Part shown: positions 8,902 to 16,853 of the stretch, in pieces | Layout of the letters: every line of letters begins with the position of its first letter | Position numbering within the stretch: the first letter of the stretch is position 1 | DNA from: Candidatus Omnitrophota bacterium | GTDB lineage: Bacteria > Hinthialibacterota > Hinthialibacteria > OLB16 | Direction of reading: 5' to 3' | Length of the DNA stretch: 64,000 nt | Assembly: GCA_020632575.1 (NCBI GenBank) | Contig: JACKFH010000020.1 | Location: forward strand, 1-64,000 | Notes under the pieces: model-generated | What the model was told of the DNA's origin: nothing | What the model saw: only the letters and a program-made list of their open reading frames with translations | The model's database searches: none | Program-made: the position numbers and the translations under genes

Positions 8902-10524
8902 TTATGTCTCCTGCCCACTCATCTCATTTGGACCACGCAAATAGAGGGATCGAAACCGGATAAACTCGGTCAGACGCAGCCCGGTCCAGGAGCCGAGGAG
9001 GAGGTTGACGCCGATCACCGACAGGAGCAGCTCTGGATAAGCAATGATCAGGTTCTCGAGAAATGTCCATCGCATAACGAGATAGGCCGCGGTGGCCACA
9101 AGCAACGAAACGGCAAAGCGCTGTAAGGTTGGGCTCCAACCCTCTTCGATGATGGATATGACAAACCTTTCAGTGGTGAGAGTGAGAACCGCCAGAGGAA
9201 AGAGGCTGATGGCGGCGGCCCTTTTGTACCCGAAGTTGATCGCCACCAACGCGATACCCACGATGATCATCACCTCCAGGGTGAGGATGATGGCCATTCG
9301 GGGCACATGGAGGATTCCCGCTTTCTCGAGCAGAGGCCAAAAAAGACCGCAACTTAGAATCGTGATGGTGAAGAGAATGACGCCCCACGCCAATCCTGTG
9401 TCTCGGAAAGCCACAGCGATCAGGGCGGGCATGAAAGTGCCGAAAGGAACCAGCCCGATAACATTTCTTGCAAAGGCGACAACAGTCGCCCCGATCGGAA
9501 TGGTGAGAATGATGACCAAAAGATTTAGAGAGATCGATGCCTGCTCGAGAGTCGCCCAGAGCCGGAGGATGTTGAAATAATTGGTGGCGTTGGTGTAGAG
9601 AACCTCCTCTTCGCTGCTCCTTCTTTCCGAAACCTTCCAACGATAATCGAAATCGATGTTCTTCGTTCGGATAATGAAGGCTCGGTCTCCCTTATAGAGT
9701 TCCAGATAATGCGCGGGGATCTCGGCAAAGTAACCATTCGTGGGACAGAAGGGGACCCATTGGCCGTTGATATAAATCTCTGTCCAGGAATGCGTGGTCT
9801 TCTTGGTGATTGCCTCTTCCCGCTTTTTTTTGCTGAGAACCAACCCCCCCGCGACACGGGCGGGGATTCCTTGGGATCGGCACAACGCAACCAACAGCCG
9901 GTTCTTTCCATTGCAGGAGGCTTCTCTCAGCTTGAGTGCGGTGACCGCGCTTGTCTTGCCTTTGTAAGGTTTGTAAGCCACACCGGAGGAGACAAAATCA
10001 TAGAAGACAGTGACCGCATGTTTGATGCGGCGATCGCCTTTCATGAGTTCCTCGGACTTGGCGAGGATCGCCGGATCGTCGGACTCGATATATTCCTCGG
10101 TCTCCAACCACCGTTTGAGATTGGATGGGCTGGTCGCTGGGATAATGGTCGCTTCAGGAAGGTTGAATTTCATTGAGGAGGTCTGCGCCCGAAACGAGTA
10201 AGTGATCGATTGTTCGCCTTTCAGGTTCTCCCCTCGAAAATTAGCGATCCGGTTTCCATCTTCCCATTCGATGTCGTGGACAAAGCCTTCTTCGCGGTAG
10301 ATCTCTTTCCGGATGGTTTGACGTTCATCCTCGAGGGGCAGAGTAACGTGGACATTGATGGGGGAGTCCGGGCTCTTGCTGGTCATGGTCATGACCAAAC
10401 GGACATAATGGCCTGGCTCCTCGTCGATCATGGCCATGTGGTAATCGAGCGCGTAGACTTTGTAGACCACAATGGCCGCAGTGATGGCGAAGAGGACCAA
10501 TGCGGCGAGAAATGGACCTTTCAT
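8902..10524 (-). CDS. inactive transglutaminase-like domain fused to seven membrane helices
   Basis: An N-terminal membrane anchor (about 7-25) is followed by an extracytoplasmic region containing a transglutaminase-like fold. The cysteine region SCNGKNRLL has Cys204 and the histidine region THSWTEI has His245. The aspartate of the usual V-D-P motif is replaced by Cys260 in VPFCPTNG. About seven hydrophobic helices fill residues 330-525. This matches the family of inactive transglutaminases fused to seven transmembrane helices, which are thought to bind peptides rather than cross-link them. It is the first gene of the operon, with GGAG about 9 bases before the ATG. It is likely the inner-membrane partner of the ATP-grasp ligase downstream. 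Confidence 0.85.
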   Translation of the reverse strand: MKGPFLAALVLFAITAAIVVYKVYALDYHMAMIDEEPGHYVRLVMTMTSKSPDSPINVHVTLPLEDERQTIRKEIYREEGFVHDIEWEDGNRIANFRGENLKGEQSITYSFRAQTSSMKFNLPEATIIPATSPSNLKRWLETEEYIESDDPAILAKSEELMKGDRRIKHAVTVFYDFVSSGVAYKPYKGKTSAVTALKLREASCNGKNRLLVALCRSQGIPARVAGGLVLSKKKREEAITKKTTHSWTEIYINGQWVPFCPTNGYFAEIPAHYLELYKGDRAFIIRTKNIDFDYRWKVSERRSSEEEVLYTNATNYFNILRLWATLEQASISLNLLVIILTIPIGATVVAFARNVIGLVPFGTFMPALIAVAFRDTGLAWGVILFTITILSCGLFWPLLEKAGILHVPRMAIILTLEVMIIVGIALVAINFGYKRAAAISLFPLAVLTLTTERFVISIIEEGWSPTLQRFAVSLLVATAAYLVMRWTFLENLIIAYPELLLSVIGVNLLLGSWTGLRLTEFIRFRSLYLRGPNEMSGQET

Positions 10525-10895
10525 TTAACTGACTCCGGTGTTCAAGGTGAATCCTGATTCTCCGGATGGGATTCTCTTGAGCGGGAAAACTAGCAAAACA
10601 ATACTTTCATCGCATCCGGAGAAACGATGGAATCAGAGGATTTCCTCAACAAATTAAACAGAAGAGCCTGGTGAATAAACACACCTAGTCCAGTGGTTGA
10701 GAGTAAATCAGGCATCTCCAGGAGAGTAGGTGGCAATTGGCGAAGTTTTTTTTACAAGTTTTTATCCTAACCCTCCCGAAAACTCCTCCGAATTGCAAAA
10801 AGAGGATCTCGATTGTCGCTCTCAATTGACCGAATCAGGTTTCACTCCCCAGCATTTTCCGATCAAGAATGCCTCCTTCCACGTGGGGGAACCTA
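10525..10895. other. intergenic region upstream of the 7TM operon
   Basis: This 371-base stretch separates the end of the ArsR-1 operon from the start of the six-gene surface operon. It must contain the promoter of the latter, but I see no convincing -35/-10 pair. A 7-base inverted repeat (GGGAACC at 10887-10893 and GGTTCCC at 10910-10916) spans the arsR stop codon. It is not followed by a T-run on the minus strand, so it is only a weak terminator candidate. No gene is supported. Confidence 0.4.
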
Positions 10896-11279
10896 TCACG
10901 CCGCCTCTCGGTTCCCGTTGACGTAAGCCTGGCAAAGTTCTTCGAGACTCTTCTTCTGGACTTTCTTCAGTTGCTTCCGGTCTCCTTGGATCTGTTTGTC
11001 CTTGTTGAGCGAGGTTTGGAGCCATTCGATGGCTTGAGTCACGATTTCCGGGACACCTTCATCCGGGAGGTAATAGTAGATCCAGCGACCCTTCTTTTTG
11101 GAATCGATCAATTCAGCCTGTTTGAGGATTGACAGGTGTTTCGATACAGTCGAGGGGGCCAAGCCCAAAAGTTCGATAATCTGGCAGACGCACAATTCAT
11201 CCTCGGAAAGGAACATCATGATCCGAACTCGATTCTCGTCGGAAAGGGCTTTGGTGACCGCCATTAGATTGCGCAACAT
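10896..11279 (-). CDS. arsR: ArsR/SmtB-family metalloid-responsive repressor (ArsR-1)
   Basis: The 127-residue winged-helix protein carries the ArsR metal site ELCVCQ (Cys30, Cys32) and a recognition helix around APSTVSKHLSILK. A wing ending in GRWIYYYL follows. Proteins with this Cys-x-Cys site bind As(III) or Sb(III) and then leave the DNA. It is the last gene of an operon with an ABC exporter and overlaps the ATPase gene by 16 bases. An alternative ATG at 11264 would overlap that stop as TAATG. It is the best candidate to bind the ACTTCG-N8-CGAAGT operators found before this operon and before arsC, because the other ArsR has a different palindrome at its own start. Confidence 0.88.
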   Translation of the reverse strand: MLRNLMAVTKALSDENRVRIMMFLSEDELCVCQIIELLGLAPSTVSKHLSILKQAELIDSKKKGRWIYYYLPDEGVPEIVTQAIEWLQTSLNKDKQIQGDRKQLKKVQKKSLEELCQAYVNGNREAA

Positions 11280-11959
11280 GCTGAAACCGTTTCCTCCTCA
11301 AACAGGATTCGTCCCTCGACCAACTTCAGTGTCCTCGAAGTCCTCTCGGCGACCTGTGGGTCGTGGGTTACCAGTATAACCGTTTTTCCCTCGGCGTTGA
11401 GTTCCCCGAGGAACTCGACGATTTCGTCCCTGGTTTGAGGATCGAGATTGCCGGTCGGCTCATCCGCCAAAACAATCTTCGGATCGTTCGCCAGCATCCT
11501 CGCGAGCGCGACACGCTGTTGTTGGCCGACGCTCAATTCCGAGGGTTTGTGGTCCATTCGATCCCCGAGGCCCACTCGCGTCAAGAGTTTCTCGGCCATG
11601 TCGAGTTGAGCCTTTTCATCCTTTCCATCTAAAAGGAGAGGGACCTGGACATTCTCCAGTGCCGTCAAATAGGGGATCAAATTGAAAGTCTGAAACACGA
11701 AACCGATGTTCTTCCTTCGAAAGGCGGCCCGGTCTTCCACACTCAGATCATAGAGCGACGTGTCTTCCACAAAAACCTTTCCAGCGGTAGGTGACAACAT
11801 TCCGCCCATCAGCAGAAGCAACGTGCTCTTCCCACTTCCACTCGGGCCGACCATCGAAACAAATTCTCCCTCGCCGCACACGAAACTCGCATCGTTAATG
11901 GCGGAAACGTTGCTCCTTCGATGAGTGTATTTTTTCGAGACACCTTCCAATCGAAGCAT
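11264..11959 (-). CDS. ABC transporter ATPase, MacB/LolD type
   Basis: All ABC ATPase motifs are present in 231 residues. Walker A is GPSGSGKST at 38-46, the Q-loop lies in FVFQTFN, the signature is LSVGQQQR, and Walker B is IVLADEPTG with the H-loop in VTHD. The similarity is to the MacB/LolD group that works with FtsX/MacB permeases on extracytoplasmic substrates. The gene lies 3 bases after the permease gene and overlaps arsR. The C-terminus ends in a Cys-Cys pair (ACCAI), unusual for this family and possibly related to metalloid contact. The shared ArsR-type operator upstream suggests induction by arsenic; the substrate is not known. Confidence 0.9.
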   Translation of the reverse strand: MLRLEGVSKKYTHRRSNVSAINDASFVCGEGEFVSMVGPSGSGKSTLLLLMGGMLSPTAGKVFVEDTSLYDLSVEDRAAFRRKNIGFVFQTFNLIPYLTALENVQVPLLLDGKDEKAQLDMAEKLLTRVGLGDRMDHKPSELSVGQQQRVALARMLANDPKIVLADEPTGNLDPQTRDEIVEFLGELNAEGKTVILVTHDPQVAERTSRTLKLVEGRILFEEETVSACCAI

Positions 11960-11962
11960 CGA

Positions 11963-13177
11963 TTAAACCTCCTGAAGCGACTGGGACGGATCGATTCGAG
12001 CGGCGCGTCTCGCTGGAAAGTACGAGGCAGCCAACGCGATCAAGACAGAGATAACCACAGCCCATAGGGCAAGCATTGGCATGGGCAGAACTGGGACTCC
12101 CGCCAGACGAGGCCCCATCGTCACCGCCAGGAATGTCCCCACCAGATAACCGCCGATACCACCGGCCAGGCCAAGCATGAGGGCTTTTAGCAGAAAGATC
12201 TTGAGGACGATTCGCGAACCCGCGCCGAGGGCCATCAAGGTTCCGATCTCCCTTCGGCGCTCATAGACATTTGCGTACATGTAGTTGGCAATACTCGCCC
12301 CGCCCACCAAAACAATGATGGCAAGGAAGATCAGGGAGAGGTTGCCCATCATCTGGTTGGTCTTGATTTGGGTATCGATGATCTGCGTGATCGTGACCAC
12401 CTTTGCATCGGGAAGGAGCTTGTTGAGCTTTTCGATCAAGCCCCCGGCGATCTCGTGACAGCAACCGATAACTTCTATCGCGTTCACGACAGCTCCTTTC
12501 CCCGCCATTTCCTGGACCGTGTGGAGGTGCGCGAATATCCGGGAATCGTCGATGGTTCCGGTTTGAGGAAGGGTAGCTGTGATTCGGAAGGTTCGCCCGA
12601 GAATTTCAAGAGAACCTCCCTCTTCGAGTCCCACCATTACGGCGACATCCGAACCAACCAGGACCTCATCCGGAGCAAGATCCTCGATGACACGGGTTCG
12701 GACGAGCGTTTCGGTGACCGGAGCCTTCTCCAATCCCGGAACCGCCGCGCCGCATCCGATGGGGCGATTGAAGATTCCGGCTCCCGCCCATGCCGCTTTA
12801 GCGGCGAATTCGCTTTTCGGAAGGATTCCCGTCAGGATGAATTCTTTCTCGTTGAGCGAAATGGGTAAGGAGAGTTTCGGCGAAAGATTGTCCACGCCCT
12901 CGACATCGGACATCGCGATTTGAGCCACATACTGTTCGGGGAGTTCTTCGTTCTGCATGTCGGCGGTGTAGTAATCCTGAAGGGACACCGACTTGGGGAG
13001 AATGAGAACGTTGGCCCCCAAAGCATCCAGCTCCCGCGCCACCGCCAGTTCGGAGAAATAAGATATGTTCTTAATGGCGACGATGACGGTGATTCCCAGG
13101 AGAATCGCTAGAAAGCTCGTGACAAGCTGGTTCTTCCTCTCAAAGATTTCTTTCCAGACAAGGGTGCGGATCTTCAT
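11963..13177 (-). CDS. ABC transporter permease, MacB/FtsX family
   Basis: The 404-residue protein has the MacB/FtsX layout: one membrane helix near the N-terminus (about 20-40), a large extracytoplasmic domain (about 45-270), then three helices near 280-300, 330-355 and 370-395. The C-terminal part shows the typical ERRREIGTLMALGA cytoplasmic loop. The extracytoplasmic domain contains Cys142 in a GCGAA context and a Cys239-Cys240-His241 cluster, which could bind a soft metal; that is inference. It lies 13 bases after the thioredoxin-like gene and directly before its ATPase, forming an exporter or mechanotransmission pair. Confidence 0.88.
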   Translation of the reverse strand: MKIRTLVWKEIFERKNQLVTSFLAILLGITVIVAIKNISYFSELAVARELDALGANVLILPKSVSLQDYYTADMQNEELPEQYVAQIAMSDVEGVDNLSPKLSLPISLNEKEFILTGILPKSEFAAKAAWAGAGIFNRPIGCGAAVPGLEKAPVTETLVRTRVIEDLAPDEVLVGSDVAVMVGLEEGGSLEILGRTFRITATLPQTGTIDDSRIFAHLHTVQEMAGKGAVVNAIEVIGCCHEIAGGLIEKLNKLLPDAKVVTITQIIDTQIKTNQMMGNLSLIFLAIIVLVGGASIANYMYANVYERRREIGTLMALGAGSRIVLKIFLLKALMLGLAGGIGGYLVGTFLAVTMGPRLAGVPVLPMPMLALWAVVISVLIALAASYFPARRAARIDPSQSLQEV

Positions 13178-13190
13178 TGGGCAGGCTCCT

Positions 13191-14138
13191 TCAGTTCCCG
13201 AACATCGACTTGACTTTAGCTACGATGCCCTTTTTCTGAGGTTGTGGTTGGGAGGAACTTGAAGCTGTGGGTCCTCCTTTGGCAGGACCGCAGCCACCGG
13301 GACCACAAACTCCACCCGGACCACAGGCCCCACTCGCTTGAATCTTCGAAAGGATCATCGATTTTGTCGTCCCCGCCATGAACTTCCCAAGAACACTTCC
13401 AGGGGGAACCATCATCACGGTCTGAGCGGCGGTTACTGTGGGATCGATTTCAAGTTGCGCGAGGAATTTTGCTTCATTGGGGTCTGCGGGATTAAGGAAA
13501 ACCACTTCGGTTGCTTGAGCGAACTGAGGATCTGCCTTGACCTCATTGACACCATAAAGCGCGGCTTCGTTTGATTGGGTCTGCTGGTTTTGAATGCAGA
13601 TGAAAACCAATTTCTGCATCTGAAGACCCCGAAGGACCTGCTCCATCGCCGGAGTGCCGAACGACCCCAGAAGTTGGGCCTCGGTGAATGAGGTTGGAAA
13701 ACCTCCCATCACCGCCCCGTTGGGAGCCAATGCAATGACCAACGGCATCGGCGCTCGGCTCACATTGAAGTATTTCACCACCGGTTGCTCGTTGGGATCG
13801 AGAATGTTGATCCCCAGTGCGTCGGCCCTATTCGCCACCTTTGACATCGTGGTCTGAAACACGTTCCACATGGCAAGCGTCGGTTCATCTTGGGCCGACA
13901 GAAAGAATAAAAAGAGATACCGATTACTACTTTGAGCGCGAGCGATAGCCGCCATGCCCTTGTTGGTATCGGGAAGCGGGGGTGGTTGCGGCGCCTGAAC
14001 CACTGGCGCGGGTTGTTCCTCTGCTGGTTGAGAGGGTTCGACATCTTCGAACCAGGGATTGGCCTGTTGAGCGATTGCGGTAACCGGTACTAATAGAATC
14101 ACAAGCGCGACAAGAATAACCGCCTTATCTTTTCTCAT
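13191..14138 (-). CDS. exported thioredoxin-like protein with Cys-Gly-Pro tail
   Basis: The 315-residue protein has a signal peptide (1-24) and a Pro-rich linker (about 35-57). One or two thioredoxin-like alpha/beta units (about 60-255) follow, with SAQDEP where a thioredoxin would carry Cys-x-x-Cys. A cysteine-glycine-proline tail begins at 272, with Cys272, Cys278 and Cys283, and the protein ends in a Lys-rich segment. I chose the ATG at 14138 because AGGAGG lies 9 bases upstream and the leader begins there; the frame is open to 14243. It heads the operon with the MacB-type transporter and ArsR-1. I do not recognise a named family. A periplasmic metalloid-binding or redox partner of the transporter is an inference from the tail and context. 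Confidence 0.75.
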   Translation of the reverse strand: MRKDKAVILVALVILLVPVTAIAQQANPWFEDVEPSQPAEEQPAPVVQAPQPPPLPDTNKGMAAIARAQSSNRYLFLFFLSAQDEPTLAMWNVFQTTMSKVANRADALGINILDPNEQPVVKYFNVSRAPMPLVIALAPNGAVMGGFPTSFTEAQLLGSFGTPAMEQVLRGLQMQKLVFICIQNQQTQSNEAALYGVNEVKADPQFAQATEVVFLNPADPNEAKFLAQLEIDPTVTAAQTVMMVPPGSVLGKFMAGTTKSMILSKIQASGACGPGGVCGPGGCGPAKGGPTASSSSQPQPQKKGIVAKVKSMFGN

Positions 14139-14170
14139 TGGAGAAGACCTCCTGAAATCTGGGCGGCATG

Positions 14171-14216
14171 ACTTCGTTGATTGGCGAAGTATCAAGTATA
14201 GTTTCGTCCCTGTCAA
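14171..14216 (-). promoter_or_regulatory. ArsR-1-type operator and promoter of the ABC/thioredoxin-like operon
   Basis: On the minus strand TTGACA (14211-14216) and GATACT (14188-14193) are separated by 17 bases, a near-consensus sigma-70 promoter. The inverted repeat ACTTCG (14171-14176), an 8-base spacer and CGAAGT (14185-14190) overlaps the -10 box. The same repeat in the same register is found at the arsC promoter (21710-21758). Binding of an ArsR repressor here would block RNA polymerase. Confidence 0.8.
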
Positions 14217-14463
14217 GGGAGACTCAACAGGGCAATTCAACAACTTCTAGACTTCTGAGTGGAATCAGACCGTGTGTCCATTGCGGCACGCCATTCGAGA
14301 AAGGTTGTACCGCCCCTCCTCGATTTCGCGATTCGTGTCGAAGACATCCAGCGCGGGGTGAACGTGTGTGAGGACAATAACCTCACGCGCCTGGTCCGTG
14401 AGCGACGTTTCCCATACCAACCGAGTTGATTGTCGATTTTGGTTAGTCAGGACAGGCGACGTA

Positions 14464-14778
14464 TCATGCTGCAACCTCGAGCAGCACTTCGGGATGACGC
14501 TCCGCGATCTTCAGCAGTGTCCGTGCCGCGCCCGATGGCTCGCGCCGGCCTTGCTCCCACTGCTGTAGGGTGCGTTTCGAAACGCCAAGAACCGACGCAA
14601 ACTGGGCCTGAGAGAGCCCACTTTTCAGGCGCACACGAACCACGCGCGACTTCGGCTCCACTTTCGTCCGCTTGCCTCCTCCCGCCTTGATTTCTCGCAC
14701 GCCCTCCAAGACTTCCCGCCACACATCGCGCTCGGTCTCGAACTTTGCTAATGCCTTTCCGGTAAGTTTTTTACTCAT
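14464..14778 (-). CDS. HigA-type antitoxin, XRE-family helix-turn-helix
   Basis: The 104-residue protein has an XRE-type HTH near residues 50-75 (SGLSQAQFASVLGVSKRTLQ). It also shows a WEQGRREPSGAA motif typical of antitoxins paired with RelE/HigB toxins. It overlaps the toxin gene by 8 bases, with the toxin first, the gene order of HigBA modules. It should bind and neutralise the toxin and repress the operon. Its position between arsG and the ABC operon, two arsenic units, suggests a mobile addition. Confidence 0.85.
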   Translation of the reverse strand: MSKKLTGKALAKFETERDVWREVLEGVREIKAGGGKRTKVEPKSRVVRVRLKSGLSQAQFASVLGVSKRTLQQWEQGRREPSGAARTLLKIAERHPEVLLEVAA

Positions 14779-15085
14779 TTCGGAATGCCTCCAATAACTG
14801 CTTCAGTATATGCGCGGGCGCATCCTCGCGTTTGGCCTTGGCATAGATCGTCAACATCCAAAACTCATTCGGTCCACGCCGCGCGAAATAGATGATCCGT
14901 AGACCGCCGCGTTTGCCCATACCTGGACGCGACCAACGTAACTTGCGAATCCCACCCGACCCCGGAACAACCTGACCGGCATCCGGATTTTGTATCATGA
15001 ACTGCTGCAATTCGGCGTACTCGTCGTCGTCCAAATACACGGGGCAAATCCGTTCGAATATGGACGATTCGATGAATGTGAACAT
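14771..15085 (-). CDS. RelE/HigB-family toxin
   Basis: The 104-residue basic protein shows RelE/HigB features: DDEYAELQQFMIQNPDAG at the N-terminal half, then GGIRKLRW, GKRGGLRIIYF and a C-terminal LTIYAKAKRED segment. These toxins cut mRNA, usually on the ribosome. It is encoded directly upstream of the HigA-type antitoxin, with an 8-base overlap. The -10 box ends only 7 bases before the ATG (see the promoter entry), so the transcript may be leaderless. The frame is intact and full length for the family. Confidence 0.85.
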   Translation of the reverse strand: MFTFIESSIFERICPVYLDDDEYAELQQFMIQNPDAGQVVPGSGGIRKLRWSRPGMGKRGGLRIIYFARRGPNEFWMLTIYAKAKREDAPAHILKQLLEAFRNE

Positions 15086-15092
15086 TCCCTAA

Positions 15093-15121
15093 ACTATACT
15101 CCAGTGGCGTCTAGGCCGCAA
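15093..15121 (-). promoter_or_regulatory. promoter of the HigBA-type module (leaderless arrangement)
   Basis: TTGCGG (15116-15121) and TATAGT (15093-15098) are spaced by 17 bases on the minus strand. The ATG begins 7 bases after the -10 box, which places the expected transcription start at or next to the initiation codon. No Shine-Dalgarno sequence could be transcribed. Confidence 0.6.
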
Positions 15122-15191
15122 GTCGCGCTCCAGGGGAAATGCGATAATGGTCAGTCGGGAACTGAGATTCATGTCTCTGAATGCTCCCTAA

Positions 15192-15884
15192 TCAGAACAC
15201 TTTGAAAATATGCACCAGGATTAAATAGATCCCGACCAAAATGAACACGGTCCCCGTGATCCTTCTTCCCCACACTTCGATTTGAGTCATCCGGTCGAAA
15301 ACCTTTCCAATCGTTCCAATTCCTGTCGCGATGACCACCGCGAATACCAGGACCGGAAGCGCGGTGCCGACCCCATACAGAAAGGGGATCAAAAAATAGG
15401 ATTGGTATTGAACCGAGAGCGGGACCAGACTGCCGAAGAACAGGGCCGCGGAGACGGGGCAGAACGAAAGTGCGAAGAGAAAACCGAGGAAGGCCGCTCC
15501 CCAGATTCCCATCGCTTCGGCTCTTTTTTGGGTCTTCTCCCCAATACCCCCTCCAGTGAATCGGAATGAGATCAATTCCAAAAGAAACATTCCGACGATG
15601 ATCAGGATGGGACCGAGCAATTGGTTCATGGAGTTCTGAAGAAACTCTGAAAGGACAGGGGCCGAGAGCAGACTTGTTACAAGCAGCGTCCCGACGAGCA
15701 GATAACTCAGGGTTCGACCAACGGTGTAGAGGGCGCCTGTCAGGAAAACCAGTTTGGGATGACTGACTTTCTTCCCGATATAGGCGATGGCCGCGACGTT
15801 TGTGGCGAGAGGGCATGGACTGATCGAAGTCAAAATGCCCAGCCACAAGGCGGAGAGAAATCCGAGCGCGAATCCCCCGTCCAT
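15192..15884 (-). CDS. ArsG-like aromatic arsenical efflux permease
   Basis: The 230-residue protein has about six membrane helices in the CcdA/DsbD style. Conserved Cys-Pro motifs lie at ISPCPLATN (near residue 22) and SFCPVSAAL in the second half. It matches the aromatic aminobenzylarsenical efflux permease (ArsG) family. I chose the ATG at 15884, which forms an ATGA overlap with the ArsF-like gene stop; the frame is open upstream to 15983 but that part lies inside arsF. In Shewanella an arsEFG operon is reported to act on aromatic arsenicals. The presence of E-, F- and G-like genes here suggests the same function. Confidence 0.8.
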   Translation of the reverse strand: MDGGFALGFLSALWLGILTSISPCPLATNVAAIAYIGKKVSHPKLVFLTGALYTVGRTLSYLLVGTLLVTSLLSAPVLSEFLQNSMNQLLGPILIIVGMFLLELISFRFTGGGIGEKTQKRAEAMGIWGAAFLGFLFALSFCPVSAALFFGSLVPLSVQYQSYFLIPFLYGVGTALPVLVFAVVIATGIGTIGKVFDRMTQIEVWGRRITGTVFILVGIYLILVHIFKVF

Positions 15885-16402
15885 CACAGTCGCTCCAGAA
15901 AAGGCTGAACCTCGGTTCGGATGTAATCGAAATAGGCTTCCTTTTCGTGAACCAGTTGCCAAACCTTGTGCAGGTTCTTCCATTCCACTGTTTCAGCCCC
16001 GCTGACTTCGGCGACAACAACCGAACTGGCGACGAGTTCGAAGTCCTTAACGTAATGAGAATTCCAAACCTCGTCCGTGTTGATCGTCTTCCATTCGAGC
16101 GATCCCGATTCGATCTCAGAGGGAAAAAATTCCCGCATTGCCTCGTGCGCTCCCTCTTCGATGGCCCGGCAAGTTGGGCATCGGACATCCCCGTGAAAGT
16201 AATAGGCGATGAGTCTTCGGTTGGGTAAATCCACTGGTGATTCCATCTCATCCAAGACAGGCTCTTGGATGTTGGCGGTCTCCACCACGGTTTCCGGCGT
16301 GTCCTCCGCTGTGATGTCTTCACTTTTACCGACGAGCAGGTATCCGAGGCTGGCCACTACGAAGACCAGAAGCGTGGTTGTAATTATTTGTTTGGTGGGC
16401 AT
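15884..16402 (-). CDS. ArsF-like protein (nitrophenyl-compound nitroreductase subunit family)
   Basis: A membrane anchor or signal segment (about 7-24) and an acidic linker precede a thioredoxin-like domain with Cys75-Pro-Thr-Cys78 in DVRCPTCRAI. The remaining chain, to residue 172, matches the ArsF family. This family, together with the small redox protein ArsE, is implicated in reduction of nitro-aromatic arsenicals. The gene is translationally coupled to the ArsG-like permease by ATGA. It is separated from the arsE-like gene by a 451-base repeat cluster, so cotranscription with the upstream half of the operon is uncertain. Confidence 0.78.
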   Translation of the reverse strand: MPTKQIITTTLLVFVVASLGYLLVGKSEDITAEDTPETVVETANIQEPVLDEMESPVDLPNRRLIAYYFHGDVRCPTCRAIEEGAHEAMREFFPSEIESGSLEWKTINTDEVWNSHYVKDFELVASSVVVAEVSGAETVEWKNLHKVWQLVHEKEAYFDYIRTEVQPFLERL

Positions 16403-16853
16403 TTTCTCATCTCCTTCATTGACTTTTCATTATTGTGTTGATTCTGTCCGCCATTTCTGTTCCACCAATTCCGATCCGTGTCATTCCAACTCCAATCCCT
16501 GTCATTCCTCCAATCGTCCTAAGAAACATGAACTCAATAATCTCCCAAGAATTCTCCTTGGTGTCATTTCGAGAATTGTGCTTGGTGTCATTTCGACCGG
16601 AGGGAGAAATCTTTTGGGTGGCGAAATTTTCATTTCACCGTTCACTTAGAAGGGTGGGATCACTTCCCCCCTCCGCGGTTTTATTGGAACGATCAGACGG
16701 TTCGCTCCCACCAGATTTCTCCCTCCGGTCGAAATGACACTCAGTAAAGCATCCGAGAAAAGGAAGTTTCCTTCTCTCATCAGCGATCACCCCGCTCCAC
16801 GCTCGGAATGACACCAAGTAGAGATTGCGGCGAAAATCAAATTCACTCACCCA
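16403..16853. repeat. cluster of palindromic repeats inside the arsenical operon
   Basis: No gene is present in these 451 bases. They hold nested repeats. A 28-base sequence at 16585-16612 recurs as an exact inverted copy at 16713-16740; its core is CATTTCGACCGGAGGGAGAA. CTTGGTGTCATTTCGA occurs twice directly (16557-16572, 16581-16596), and GGAATGACACCAAG at 16805-16818 is its near-inverse. Sequences of this type (GTCATTTCGACCG...GGAGAAATCT) are common dispersed REP/MITE-like elements in many bacteria. No transposase is encoded here. The insertion splits arsE from arsF and could form long hairpins in the transcript. Confidence 0.8.

Noticed and set aside
14265..14474. 69-codon minus-strand frame between the operator and the HigA-type gene
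   Set aside because: No recognisable motif or ribosome-binding site, and it overlaps the antitoxin end; most likely fortuitous.
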